Source: Nitrososphaerota archaeon
GTDB lineage: Archaea > Thermoproteota > Nitrososphaeria > Nitrososphaerales > Gagatemarchaeaceae
Direction of reading: 5' to 3'
DNA: 33,762 bases
Assembly: GCA_028866945.1 (NCBI GenBank)
Contig: JAGWHE010000011.1
Location: 1-33,762 of the forward strand
The position numbers were made by a program, and so were the translations under genes. Positions 23,108 to 32,194 of the stretch are shown piece by piece (position 1 is the stretch's first letter; each line of letters begins with the position of its first letter). Under the pieces are notes generated by a model. It had not been told where the DNA came from, did not search any database, and saw only the letters and a program-made list of their open reading frames with translations.

Positions 23108-23130
23108 GCAAGCGAGTGTGTTACTCGAGC

Positions 23131-23436
23131 TTAGCCGAAGAGCGAAGCGAGGCCCTGAAGCGCCTCTTCTTCCTTCTTCTCCTCTTCCTTCGGCTTCTCT
23201 TCCGCCTTGGCGGGGGCTGCGCCGGGCGCCGCGGCAGCCGCTGCCGGTGCAGCAGCCATGGTGGCCGCGTTCTTCAGCGCCTCGTCGATGTTGACCTCGC
23301 TGAGAGCAGAAGCCAGAGCCTTGATCTTCACTTCGTCGGGCGCAACACCGGTGGCCTTGACCACGCTGGTCAGGTTCGCTTCGCTCACCGGCTTGCCCAG
23401 CTTGTGAAGCAGGAGGGCAGCGTAAACGTACTCCAT
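23131..23436 (-). CDS. rpl12: Ribosomal protein L12 (P1-type stalk protein)
   Basis: A 101-residue archaeal stalk protein. The N-terminal helical dimerisation domain begins [18 protein letters not shown] poly-Ala/Pro hinge (about residues 60-78) follows, then a Lys/Glu run, and the conserved C-terminal LASLFG that contacts elongation factors. It is on the minus strand, facing rpl10, instead of directly behind it. It has its own promoter box. Confidence 0.95.
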   Translation of the reverse strand: MEYVYAALLLHKLGKPVSEANLTSVVKATGVAPDEVKIKALASALSEVNIDEALKNAATMAAAPAAAAAAPGAAPAKAEEKPKEEEKKEEEALQGLASLFG

Positions 23437-23464
23437 GTGAATTCGGAAAGCCGAACTTAGTTCG

Positions 23465-23473
23465 GTATTTAAC
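23465..23473 (-). promoter_or_regulatory. TATA-like box for rpl12
   Basis: GTTAAATAC on the minus strand lies 29-37 bases before the ATG at 23436. A short leader would follow. Confidence 0.55.
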
Positions 23474-23551
23474 TATTTGAGGCAGAAACGCCGCCCGTTC
23501 CTCTCTTCGCCGCGCCAGTCCCGTCCGGGAGGCGCATCGGCGCCGTCCCAA

Positions 23552-23558
23552 GTTTATC
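23552..23558 (+). promoter_or_regulatory. TATA-like box for alaS
   Basis: GTTTATC lies 33-39 bases before the TTG start of alaS, in the 154-base gap to divergent rpl12. Confidence 0.45.
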
Positions 23559-23590
23559 TACTTCAGACCGGGGGACTCTTCCAAGCCTAG

Positions 23591-26314
23591 TTGAATGAAA
23601 AGAAGCAAGCCCTGAAGGCGAAGTTCTCCGCCGACTACAGGCGGTACTACTACGTCGACCTATTCAGGCGCGAGGGCTACGTAAGGAAGAAGTGCGAGAG
23701 CTGCGGGAAGTTCTTCTGGACGCTCGACCCTGAGAGGCGGCGCTGCGACGACCAGCCCTGCTCGCCCTACAGCTTCATCGGTTCCCCCCCAACCTCGAAG
23801 AAGTTCAGCTACGTCGAAGCCTGGAAGGCCGTCGAGTCGTTCTTCGCCAGGAAGGGCCATGCCATCGTGAAACGTTACCCTGTAGTCAGCCGCTGGCGCC
23901 CCGACCTCTACTTCACAGTCGCCTCGATCATCGACTTCCAGAGGGTAGAAGGGGGCAAGGTCGTCTTCTCCCTCCCCGTCAACCCGCTCGTCGTCCCCCA
24001 GATGTGCCTGAGGTTCAACGATGTCCCCACCGTGGGGGTCAACGGGAAGCACGGGACGTCCTTCTGCATGATCGGCCAGACCGCCCTGGCCAACAAGAAG
24101 GGGTACTGGAAGGACAGGACCATCGACTTGGACTTCGACCTGCTGACGAAGACCTTCGGGATAAAGAAGGAGGACATCACCTTCGACGAAGACGTCTGGA
24201 TGGGGTACGGGGCCTTCGGGTACTCGCTCCAGTACAACGTGCGGGGGCTCGAGACCGGGAACGCAGTCTTCACCGCCTTCGAGGGGAGCCCTGACAGGTA
24301 CGTCCCGCTCAAGGAGCCTGTCGTTGACATGGGCGCCGGCCTGGAGCGCCTCACCTGGCTCAGCCAGGGGACGCCGACCGCCTACGACTCCTACTTCGCC
24401 CCGATCCTCAAACGGATGAAGGAGGACAACCGCGTCGAGTACGACGAGAAGCTCTTCCGCCGCTACTCCGCCCTCGCGGGAGAGATCAACCTCGACGAGT
24501 ACCGCAACCTGGACGACGCCAGGCAGAAGATAGCGAAGGCGCTCGGGGAGGACCCCTCGCGGCTCTGGACCCAGTTCGGTGCCTTGGAGGCCATGTACGC
24601 CATCGCTGACCACACCAGGACCCTCCTCTTCGCCGTCGCAGACGGCATGCTCCCCAGCAACTCGGGCGGGGGCTACAACCTCCGGATGATCTTCCGCAGG
24701 GCCCGGAACTTCATCAATTACTACAAGTTCAAGCTGCAGGTCCCAGACCTGATTGACTGGCACATCTCCCAGCTCAAGGGGATGTACCCCGAGCTCGCCG
24801 ACCATGGCCCCGACGTCAAGGAGGTCCTGGGAGTCGAGGAGTCACGGTTCGCCTCCTCTTCGGAGCGGGTCGCGAAGATCGTGTCGTCTCTCTCCGGTCA
24901 GGGGAAGGAGGTGACCACCGACGAGCTGGTCAGGCTCTACGACTCGGACGGCGTCACCCCCGAGCAGCTGATCGAGGCCGGCGCCAAGGTCAGCCCTCCC
25001 GAAGGCTTCTACGAGAAGGTGCAGGCGCGCCATCTGACGAGAGAGCTCGAGCAGCCGAAGATGCAGTTCGACACGAGGAAGCTGAGGCCGACCAAGCTCT
25101 GGTACTACGAGGAAGGCGCACCCCTCGACTTCACCGCCAAGGTGGTCAAGGTCTTCAAGGGCGGGTTCGTCGTCCTCGACAGGACGGTCTTCTACCCCAG
25201 GGGCGGAGGCCAGGAGCCGGACCGGGGGACGATCGCAAGGGCGAAGGTGGTGGACATCGAGAAGTACGGCGACGTGGTGATCCACAAGGTCGAAGGGATG
25301 GCCCCAAGGGCAGGGGCGAGGGTCGAGTGCCACGTCGACCAGAGGCGCAGGAGGAGGGTCACCCAGATTCACACCGCGACCCACATCATCAACGGCTCGT
25401 CAAGGCAGGTTCTGGGGCCCTGGGTGTGGCAGCACTCGGCGTTCAAGGAAGAGGACTACGGAAGGATCGACATCACTCACTTCTCCCACCTCACGGAGGC
25501 ACAGGTGCAGAAGATCGAAGACCTCGCCAACGAGATCGTGAGGAAGAACCTGAAGATCAAGAACACCTTCATGCCGAGGCAGGAGGCCGAGTCGAAGTAT
25601 GGCTTCAGGCTCTACCAGGGAGGGGTCGTGCCCGGGAGCCTGGTCAGGGTGGTCGACATCGGAGGGTGGGACATTGAGGCGTGCGGGGGGACGCACGCGG
25701 AGTCGACCGGCGAAGTGGGGCTGATCAAGATAAAGAAAGCCGAGCGGGTTCAGGACGGAGTGGAGCGGCTCGAATTCGTGGCCGGGGAGGCGGCCATCGA
25801 GTACATGCACAAGATGGACTCGGAGCTGGGAGAGCTCTCTTCGATCCTAGGAACCCAGAGGGAGAACCTCCCCAAGGTGGCGCAGGGGATACTCGGTGAG
25901 CTGGAGGAGTCCCGCGTCCGGGAGAAGGTCCTGGGGGAGAAGCTCGTCGAGCTTTCGTCCACCGGCGTCGCCTCTGAAGCGAGGGTCGTGGGCGGCGCGA
26001 AGCTTTACGTTTCCAGGAACCCTCCTCTCGGCGAGGAACAGATCATTGCTCAGGGAGAGAAGAGCGTCGCTTCCGACCCCGCACTGGTCTACATAGCCGT
26101 ATTCTCGACCGGAAAATCGGCGCAGATCATCTGTTTTGCGGGCGCGACGGCGAGGCAGGCTGGGTTCACTGCGGTTGACATTGTGAAGAGGATAGCGCCG
26201 ATCCTCGGCGGGTCTGGGGGAGGCTCCCCCGCCTTCGCCCAGGGGGGAGGGCCTATGGTAGACAAGCTCGATGACGCCGCCAGCGCCGCGGAGAAGCTGG
26301 CTCCGGCGAGTTGA
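23591..26314 (+). CDS. alaS: Alanyl-tRNA synthetase
   Basis: A 907-residue archaeal-type AlaRS that charges tRNA-Ala and edits Ser/Gly errors. The N-terminal archaeal extension has Cys35, Cys38, Cys52 and Cys57, probably a zinc site. The class II catalytic core covers about 75-450. The editing domain has HTATH at 594-598 and CGGTH at 698-702, the four zinc-binding positions of the family. The C-terminal domain ends in the Gly-rich GGSGGGSPAFAQGGG. The start is TTG at 23591, at a good distance from the TATA box. leuS follows 5 bases after the stop. Confidence 0.96.
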   Translation: MNEKKQALKAKFSADYRRYYYVDLFRREGYVRKKCESCGKFFWTLDPERRRCDDQPCSPYSFIGSPPTSKKFSYVEAWKAVESFFARKGHAIVKRYPVVSRWRPDLYFTVASIIDFQRVEGGKVVFSLPVNPLVVPQMCLRFNDVPTVGVNGKHGTSFCMIGQTALANKKGYWKDRTIDLDFDLLTKTFGIKKEDITFDEDVWMGYGAFGYSLQYNVRGLETGNAVFTAFEGSPDRYVPLKEPVVDMGAGLERLTWLSQGTPTAYDSYFAPILKRMKEDNRVEYDEKLFRRYSALAGEINLDEYRNLDDARQKIAKALGEDPSRLWTQFGALEAMYAIADHTRTLLFAVADGMLPSNSGGGYNLRMIFRRARNFINYYKFKLQVPDLIDWHISQLKGMYPELADHGPDVKEVLGVEESRFASSSERVAKIVSSLSGQGKEVTTDELVRLYDSDGVTPEQLIEAGAKVSPPEGFYEKVQARHLTRELEQPKMQFDTRKLRPTKLWYYEEGAPLDFTAKVVKVFKGGFVVLDRTVFYPRGGGQEPDRGTIARAKVVDIEKYGDVVIHKVEGMAPRAGARVECHVDQRRRRRVTQIHTATHIINGSSRQVLGPWVWQHSAFKEEDYGRIDITHFSHLTEAQVQKIEDLANEIVRKNLKIKNTFMPRQEAESKYGFRLYQGGVVPGSLVRVVDIGGWDIEACGGTHAESTGEVGLIKIKKAERVQDGVERLEFVAGEAAIEYMHKMDSELGELSSILGTQRENLPKVAQGILGELEESRVREKVLGEKLVELSSTGVASEARVVGGAKLYVSRNPPLGEEQIIAQGEKSVASDPALVYIAVFSTGKSAQIICFAGATARQAGFTAVDIVKRIAPILGGSGGGSPAFAQGGGPMVDKLDDAASAAEKLAPAS

Positions 26315-26319
26315 CCGTC

Positions 26320-29151
26320 ATGTCTGCCCGAGAAAAGTACTGGCTGAAGGTTTGGGACGAGAAGCACGCCTTCGAGCCAGACCCCGTCGCAGGGAAGAAG
26401 AAGGTCTTCGTCACCTTCCCGTTCCCCTACATGAACGCGGCGGTCCACGTCGGGACCGCGTTCACCGCCAGCCACCTGGAGTTCTACTCCCGCTTCAAGC
26501 GCCTGCAGGGGTTCAACGTCCTCTTCCCCTGGGCTTGGCACTGGACGGGGCAGCCCATCGTTGGGATGAGCAAGAGGCTGAGGGAGGGTGACCCGGTGGT
26601 ACGGCGCACGTTCATCGAGCTGGACCACGTCCCCGAGAAGGAGGTCGCAAAGTTCGTCGAGCCGGAGTACCTGGCTTCATACTACACCAAGCAGAGCCGG
26701 CAGGTGATGAAGGAGACCGGCTTCTCCATCGACTGGAGGAGGGAGTTCCGGACCATCGACCCCGCCTTCAGGAAGTTCGTGGAGTGGCAGTACTTCCACC
26801 TTCGCGACCTGGGCTATGTGGTCCAGGGGACTCACCCGGTCGTGTGGTGCCCGTTCGACAAGAGCCCGACCGGCGACCACGACAGGATGGAGGGGGAGGG
26901 GGTGTCTCCCGCCGAGTTCAACCTCATCAAGTTCCATCTGGGCGAGTTCGCACTGGTCGCGGCGACCCTGCGGCCGGAGACCATCTACGGTGCGACGAAC
27001 GTCTGGGTCAACCCCGACGCAGACTACACCGAGGCTCGCGTCGACGGCGAGCTCTGGGTCGTAAGCTCCACTTCCCTTTCCAGGCTCTCCGAGCAGAAGC
27101 ACGACGTCGTGCCTGTCCGCGAGTTCAAGGGTTCCGAGCTGCTCGGGCGCTACGCCATCGCCCCGCTCACCGGCAAGTCCCTCCCAATTCTTCCGGGGAA
27201 GTTCGTAGACCCATCGCTGGCGACCGGGGTGGTATACAGCGTCCCGGCCCACGCCCCCTACGACCTGATGGCGCTCAGGGACATCCAGGAAGGGAGGGTC
27301 CAGGTCGGTCGCCAGGTCAAGGAGATCGCCGACGAGATCGCCCCGGTCCCAATCCTCACACTTCCTGGGTACTCCAAGGTCCCGGCAGACGACGTTGTCA
27401 GAAAGCTGAACATCAAGGACTCGATGGACCCGAACCTGGAGGCGGCGACCCAGGGGCTCTACAGCGCGGAGTTCCACAAAGGGGTGCTCACCCAGGCGTC
27501 TGGCCCCCTGGCTGGCCTCACAGTCGCCGAGGCCAAGGACAAGTCCCTGGTCCTAATGGCCAAGACAGAGCGGCTGTCCAAGATGTTCGAGCTGCCCGAG
27601 AAGGTGGTCTGCCGCTGCGGGACGAGATGCTACGTCAAGATCCTCGAGAACCAGTGGTTTCTGAACTACTCCAACCCCGAGTGGAAGGCCAAAGCCAGGC
27701 TCATCATCGACAGGGCGGCCATGTTCCCGGAGGAGGCCAGGCAGATGTTCTACTCCACCATCGAGTGGCTGAACGACTGGCCCTGCGCCAGGCGCTCGGG
27801 GATGGGGACGAGGCTCCCCTGGGACAAGGACTGGCTCGTGGAGACCCTTAGCGACTCTACGATCTACATGGCCTACTATTGCATAAGCAAGTTCGTGAAC
27901 ATGGAGAAGATCGGCCCCGACAACCTCACCTCTGACGTCTTGGACTACGTGCTTCTGGGCAAGGGGAACCCCGCGAGCATAGCAAAGGCTGCGAAGACCA
28001 CCGAGAGGGTCCTCAGAGACCTGAGGACGGAGTTCACCTACTGGTATCCGGTGGACCTGCGAAACTCGGGCAAGGACCTGATTCCCAACCACCTCACCTT
28101 CTTCGCATTCCACCACGCAGCCCTCTTCCCTGAGAAGTACTGGCCCCTCGGGTTCGGCATCAACGGGATGATCACCATCGAAGGGAAGCGCATGAGCAAG
28201 ACCAAGGGGAACTTCGTGAGCTGGGAAGACGCCAAGAAGAAGTACGGCGCCGACGCCTTCAGGCTCGCCCTGGCCCTTACAGCCGACGGCATGGACGACG
28301 CCGACTGGAGGGACCGGGCAGCCATGGACGCCAAGGAGAAGGTCGAGTCCCTGATGCCCTTCGTCAGGAAGACCCTGCGTTCCGCGTCCAACCGCGAGGA
28401 GAACGAACTGGACTCCTGGCTGATCTCCACCGTCAACGGCAGGATCGTGGCGGCCACGGCGGCGATGGAGGAGCTGAGGATGCGGCGCGCATCGGCGACA
28501 ATCTTCCTCGACATCTGGAACGATCTGAGGCACTACCTCCGCAGGGCCGAGAAGCCGCGCCGCCAGACCCTGACAGAAGTGTTCAGCGCCTGGGTGAGGA
28601 TGATCTCCCCCTTCACTCCTTTCATGGCCGAAGACCTCAACCACGAGCTGGGGGGGAAGGGGCTGATCTGCCAAGCCGACTGGCCCTCTCCCAGAGACTT
28701 CCCGGTCGACGAAGAGGCAGTGCTGGGGGAAGCTGTGCTCGGCAAGGTCATCGAAGACGCGAGGAACGTCCTCAGGGTGGTGAAGGGGAAGAGGTCCAGG
28801 CTTAACGTCTATGTCTCCTCGGACTCCGCCAGGAGCTACTTCTTCGAGATGGCGTCTGCCAAACGAAAGAAGGAGAACGTGGGTGCGGTGGTGAAGAAGT
28901 ACGCCCAGCTGAAGATCCAGCCGGACCGCGTCTTCAAGCTCGCGTTTGAAATTGGGGACGACAGGCTGACAAAGCTTCTCGCGCACAGGGGGTTCAACGA
29001 GTTCAAGGCCTTGTCGGGAGCTTCCGGCTTCATGTCCGCCGAGCTGGGGATACCGGTGGTGGTCCAGAAGGCGGGCTCAAAGACCATCAACGACCCGGCG
29101 AACAGGGCGAAGGACGCCCTGCCCACGAAGCCTGCCTTCTATCTAGAGTAG
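26320..29151 (+). CDS. leuS: Leucyl-tRNA synthetase
   Basis: A 943-residue class I synthetase of the archaeal/eukaryotic type. The HIGH-like site is HVGT at residues 43-46 and the KMSKS-like site is KRMSK at 623-627. The CP1 editing domain with LRPETIYGATNVWVNPD lies between them, before the second half of the Rossmann fold, as in the archaeal form. I choose the ATG at 26320; an upstream TTG at 26311 overlaps the alaS stop. Probably one transcript with alaS. It converges on a small zinc-ribbon gene. Confidence 0.96.
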   Translation: MSAREKYWLKVWDEKHAFEPDPVAGKKKVFVTFPFPYMNAAVHVGTAFTASHLEFYSRFKRLQGFNVLFPWAWHWTGQPIVGMSKRLREGDPVVRRTFIELDHVPEKEVAKFVEPEYLASYYTKQSRQVMKETGFSIDWRREFRTIDPAFRKFVEWQYFHLRDLGYVVQGTHPVVWCPFDKSPTGDHDRMEGEGVSPAEFNLIKFHLGEFALVAATLRPETIYGATNVWVNPDADYTEARVDGELWVVSSTSLSRLSEQKHDVVPVREFKGSELLGRYAIAPLTGKSLPILPGKFVDPSLATGVVYSVPAHAPYDLMALRDIQEGRVQVGRQVKEIADEIAPVPILTLPGYSKVPADDVVRKLNIKDSMDPNLEAATQGLYSAEFHKGVLTQASGPLAGLTVAEAKDKSLVLMAKTERLSKMFELPEKVVCRCGTRCYVKILENQWFLNYSNPEWKAKARLIIDRAAMFPEEARQMFYSTIEWLNDWPCARRSGMGTRLPWDKDWLVETLSDSTIYMAYYCISKFVNMEKIGPDNLTSDVLDYVLLGKGNPASIAKAAKTTERVLRDLRTEFTYWYPVDLRNSGKDLIPNHLTFFAFHHAALFPEKYWPLGFGINGMITIEGKRMSKTKGNFVSWEDAKKKYGADAFRLALALTADGMDDADWRDRAAMDAKEKVESLMPFVRKTLRSASNREENELDSWLISTVNGRIVAATAAMEELRMRRASATIFLDIWNDLRHYLRRAEKPRRQTLTEVFSAWVRMISPFTPFMAEDLNHELGGKGLICQADWPSPRDFPVDEEAVLGEAVLGKVIEDARNVLRVVKGKRSRLNVYVSSDSARSYFFEMASAKRKKENVGAVVKKYAQLKIQPDRVFKLAFEIGDDRLTKLLAHRGFNEFKALSGASGFMSAELGIPVVVQKAGSKTINDPANRAKDALPTKPAFYLE

Positions 29152-29177
29152 AGTAAGAGACGGGGCCCGGGCGGTCT

Positions 29178-29318
29178 TCAGCCGCCGATCTTGTACATGC
29201 CAGTGCCGCAGATGGGGCAGATCCCCTTCATGGCGTGGCGCCCATTCTTCATGGTCACGCTCTGCGGACTCTTCATTTCACGACTCGCCTTGCACTTGAC
29301 GCAATATGCGGTTACCAT
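29178..29318 (-). CDS. Small zinc-ribbon protein (DUF5679-like)
   Basis: A 46-residue protein starting MVTAYCVKCK with two CxxC knuckles, Cys6/Cys9 and Cys34/Cys37, a basic middle and the end GTGMYKIGG. This matches a small archaeal/bacterial zinc-ribbon family without known function (DUF5679 from memory). The frame is open upstream to 29405, but that part overlaps the promoter and has no family likeness. The ATG at 29318 is 32-40 bases after a TATA-like box. Nucleic-acid binding is plausible but unproven. Confidence 0.85.
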   Translation of the reverse strand: MVTAYCVKCKASREMKSPQSVTMKNGRHAMKGICPICGTGMYKIGG

Positions 29319-29349
29319 TTGTTGTCGGCCCCGACAGCGGCGCGACCCG

Positions 29350-29357
29350 CTATAAAC
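29350..29357 (-). promoter_or_regulatory. TATA-like box for the zinc-ribbon gene
   Basis: GTTTATAG on the minus strand lies 32-39 bases before the ATG at 29318, which supports that start over the longer open frame. Confidence 0.55.
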
Positions 29358-29399
29358 CACACCTTTGGAACGCTTCGGTGCCTCATCCTGCCGCTCATG

Positions 29400-29409
29400 G
29401 TTCAAATAC
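29400..29409 (+). promoter_or_regulatory. TATA-like box for the ferritin-like/VIT1 gene
   Basis: GTTCAAATAC lies 26-35 bases before the ATG at 29435 and supports that start over earlier codons in the same frame. Confidence 0.45.
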
Positions 29410-29434
29410 GGGAGAGGTGCCCGCGGGTCGTCGG

Positions 29435-30337
29435 ATGTCTTCGCGCGAGATGGCTCTCAAGGACGTCGCAAGGGTGAGGATGTCGGACGAATGGGCGGAC
29501 TACACTCTGTACGAGAGGCTCTCGAAGACGGTGGACGGGGGGAGCCCCTTCGCAGATGTGCTCAGGGCTCTGTCTGCCACCGAGCACGGTCACTACGAGT
29601 TCTGGCGGAAGTACGTCCCTGGCGAGGAACCCAGGCTGAGCAAGCTCAAGCTGTACTGGGTGCTGCTCCTCCGGAGGTTCTTCGGTCTAACCTTCGCTAT
29701 CAGGTACCTGGACAGGCATGAGGCCAAGGTGGTCGTTGAATACGGCGGACTCGCCCAACTGATCCCCGCGGAAGACAGGGCCGCGTTTGACGCCATGGTC
29801 GCAGACGAAAAGGAACACGAAAAGGCGTTCGCCATGAAGGCCGAAAGCTCCGCGGTCGCCTACATCTCCTTCGTCGTCCTCGGACTGGCGGACGCCCTGG
29901 TCGAGATTTCGGGCATCCACGCAGGGTGGCTGGGGCTCTTCGAGAAGACGGAGATAGCGGGCTTGGCCGGGATCATAGCCGGCGGGGCTGCGTCCCTGGC
30001 CATGGCCTCCGCAGCCTTTGCCCAGGCGAAGCAGGGTGGGTTCAAGGGGTCGGCCCGGCTCAGCGCGGCCTACACCGGAGTGTCCTATTTCGTCACCGCG
30101 CTCATGCTCGCGACCCCATACTTCCTTACCGGGAGCATGCCCTTCGCACTGGGAGGGTCACTGACGCTCGCCGTCATCATCTTGGCCATCACGACCTGGT
30201 ACAGCGTGGTGATCCAGGAGAAGCTGTTCCTAAGGGACTTCGTCGAAATCCTCCTCATCCTGTTCGCAACAACCATCGTTGTGTTCACGCTGGGCTATGT
30301 CGTCAGCGCGGCCTTCCCTGGGATCAAGGTCCTCTAG
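29435..30337 (+). CDS. Ferritin-like domain fused to a VIT1/CCC1-type iron transporter (MbfA-like)
   Basis: A 300-residue fusion. Residues about 15-135 are a rubrerythrin/ferritin-like helical bundle with Glu50 and His53, Glu96 and Glu102, and Glu125/Glu127/His128, suited to bind two iron atoms. Residues about 140-300 hold five membrane helices with the VIT1 signature-like VLGLADALVEISG. In bacteria, related MbfA proteins export Fe(II) and protect against iron and peroxide stress. The frame is open back to 29306, but the N-terminus before Met 29435 has no family likeness and overlaps the promoter. Direction of transport is inferred. It is followed by an alkylation-repair gene, so the area may be a stress cluster. 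Confidence 0.85.
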   Translation: MSSREMALKDVARVRMSDEWADYTLYERLSKTVDGGSPFADVLRALSATEHGHYEFWRKYVPGEEPRLSKLKLYWVLLLRRFFGLTFAIRYLDRHEAKVVVEYGGLAQLIPAEDRAAFDAMVADEKEHEKAFAMKAESSAVAYISFVVLGLADALVEISGIHAGWLGLFEKTEIAGLAGIIAGGAASLAMASAAFAQAKQGGFKGSARLSAAYTGVSYFVTALMLATPYFLTGSMPFALGGSLTLAVIILAITTWYSVVIQEKLFLRDFVEILLILFATTIVVFTLGYVVSAAFPGIKVL

Positions 30338-30369
30338 GGCGTCTGAGTCGCAAGATTCCGACAAAACGT

Positions 30370-30378
30370 CTTATTACC
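30370..30378 (+). promoter_or_regulatory. TATA-like box for the Ada-like gene
   Basis: CTTATTACC lies 29-37 bases before the TTG at 30407. Confidence 0.45.
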
Positions 30379-30406
30379 AAAGCCATCAGCCCGGTGTGAG
30401 AAGTTA

Positions 30407-31276
30407 TTGCAGAGCTCCATCGAGGTCAAGGCGCCGACCAGGAAGGCGGAATTGGCCAGGGCCGTCTGTGACTACATCCGGGAGAACTCGACGTCGCGCA
30501 TCACCCTGAAGACCCTCGGCGCCAAGTTCGGCGTGAGCCCCTTCCATCTGCAGAGGACCTTCACCGAGGTCATGGGGATGTCGCCCCGCGAGTACCTCGA
30601 GGAGTTCAGGCTGAGCAACCTGCGGCGACACCTCGCGAGGGGGGAGCCCGTGATTAGAGCCCTCCGTGGAACGGGATATTCCGCTCAGAGCTGGCTCTAC
30701 CAAGATTCGAAGAGGAGGCTGGGGATGACTCCTGCGACCTACCGCAACGGGGGCGAAGGGGCTTCCATCGTCTTCGCTACCGGACGGTCCTCTCTCGGGA
30801 GGCTACTGGTGGCGACCACAGATCACGGGGTATGCGCTGTCAAAGCGGGCAGGAGCGACGAAGACCTGGTGAGGGCCCTCCGGGCCGAGTTCCCGCGGGC
30901 GGACATCGAGCGTGCCCCCAGGGCCCGACGCCAGCTGGACGCTCTCAACAGGCACCTGAGCGGTCAGGAGGTGAAGTTCCCGCTGGACATACGGGGGACC
31001 GACTTCCAGATGAGCGTCTGGGCTGCCCTCAGAACCATCCCCCTGGGCGAGACCAGATCATATCACGACATCGCCGAGATGGTCGGGAAGCCGAAGGCTG
31101 TGAGAGCCGTAGCCAACGCCTGCGCTTCAAACCCCGTCCCTCTCATCATCCCATGCCACCGCGTCATCAGAAAGGATGGGAGCCTCGGAGGCTACGGCCT
31201 CGGCATCTACAGGAAGAAGGCGCTCCTCTCTAGCGAGAGGGCGATGGGGGCAGACCCGAAAAACGGATCTCGTTGA
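30407..31276 (+). CDS. Ada-like fusion: AraC-type HTH plus O6-alkylguanine-DNA methyltransferase
   Basis: A 289-residue protein. Residues about 14-112 form a two-part AraC-family DNA-binding domain (LGAKFGVSPFHLQRTF, then the second helix-turn-helix ending in RRLGMTPATYR). Residues about 120-280 are an O6-alkylguanine methyltransferase with acceptor Cys250 in IIPCHRV and the usual RAVANACASNP before it. The N-terminal zinc domain of bacterial Ada, which senses methyl phosphotriesters, is absent. It therefore resembles the C-terminal two thirds of Ada. AraC domains are rare in archaea, so gain from bacteria is likely. The start is TTG. The last base pairs overlap the EamA gene, so they are probably co-transcribed. 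Confidence 0.9.
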   Translation: MQSSIEVKAPTRKAELARAVCDYIRENSTSRITLKTLGAKFGVSPFHLQRTFTEVMGMSPREYLEEFRLSNLRRHLARGEPVIRALRGTGYSAQSWLYQDSKRRLGMTPATYRNGGEGASIVFATGRSSLGRLLVATTDHGVCAVKAGRSDEDLVRALRAEFPRADIERAPRARRQLDALNRHLSGQEVKFPLDIRGTDFQMSVWAALRTIPLGETRSYHDIAEMVGKPKAVRAVANACASNPVPLIIPCHRVIRKDGSLGGYGLGIYRKKALLSSERAMGADPKNGSR

Positions 31277-32148
31277 ACCTGAAGAGCCTCACGGCCTACT
31301 CAGGCCTGGTCGTCCTGAGCCTGATATGGGGCATGGCCTTCGTCGCCATCAAGGGGGTCGAGACCGAGCTCTCGCCAGTCAATCTGGCGCTTATGAGATG
31401 GCTCATCGCCGCGGTCCCATTCCTCATACTGCTCCCCATCATCGGGCGGCCCAAGGTTAGGTTCGAAAGGAAGGACGTCCCCCGGCTGCTTGTGATGGCC
31501 CTTGCAAACGTGGCCGGCTACCACCTCTCGCTGAACTATGCGGAGACGACCCTCTCCGCGGGGCTTTCTGCGCTTCTAATCGCATTCGGCCCCATATTCA
31601 TCGTCGCCCTGTCCTACCTGTTGCTGCACGAGAGGGTGGGACCGAGGATCCTCCTCGGCCTTGGGCTTGCATTCGCCGGCACCGCGGTCCTGTCGGTAGG
31701 CACGATCAGCGCAAGCGACTTCGCATCCGCTGCAGGGATTGTCGAAGCGCTTTTCACCGCGCTCTGCTACGGTCTCTTCACAGTGGTGGGGAAGCCGCTC
31801 GTGCACAAATATGGCTCAGCCCCGACCACAATCCTTGCCGGGCTGGTGGGGACTGCGCTGATGGTCCCGCTCCTTTCGGAGAGCTTCTTCACCCAGGCCG
31901 CCTCGCTGACCCTGTACGGCTGGCTCGGCGTCCTCTACCTCGCTCTGCTGAGCACCGTGTTCGGGTACCTGATGTTCTATGCCATGGTCAGCCGCGGCGC
32001 GGTTTCGAGGCTCTCGATCCAGCTATACCTCATCCCCGTCGTCAGCATAATCGGGGGAGCCCTACTCCTATCGGAGCAGATCACGGCGACCGTGGTCATC
32101 GGCGGAGGGATGATGCTGGCCGCAGTCGCCATCTCCACGTGGAAGTAA
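31273..32148 (+). CDS. EamA/DMT-superfamily permease
   Basis: A 291-residue membrane protein with ten hydrophobic helices in two EamA repeats (about 10-145 and 155-290). LSLIWGMAFVAIKGV starts the first, and the ending LSEQITATVVIGGGMMLAAV is typical of the second. Members export amino acids, nucleotides or drugs; the substrate is unknown. The TTG at 31273 overlaps the stop of the Ada-like gene, so the two are likely translated together. Confidence 0.9.
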   Translation: MNLKSLTAYSGLVVLSLIWGMAFVAIKGVETELSPVNLALMRWLIAAVPFLILLPIIGRPKVRFERKDVPRLLVMALANVAGYHLSLNYAETTLSAGLSALLIAFGPIFIVALSYLLLHERVGPRILLGLGLAFAGTAVLSVGTISASDFASAAGIVEALFTALCYGLFTVVGKPLVHKYGSAPTTILAGLVGTALMVPLLSESFFTQAASLTLYGWLGVLYLALLSTVFGYLMFYAMVSRGAVSRLSIQLYLIPVVSIIGGALLLSEQITATVVIGGGMMLAAVAISTWK

Positions 32149-32194
32149 ACGAACGAGTTCGGCATCAACTTCATCTACCACGACCGAGCGACAG

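Noticed and set aside
23660-24805. Long minus-strand open frame (381 codons) opposite alaS
   Set aside because: It is a shadow of alaS; in GC-rich coding DNA the reverse frame stays open by codon bias. The protein has no recognisable features.
27553-28986. Long minus-strand open frame (477 codons) opposite leuS
   Set aside because: Same explanation: leuS is complete with all its motifs, and the reverse product is Val/Leu/Gly/His/Glu-rich without domains.
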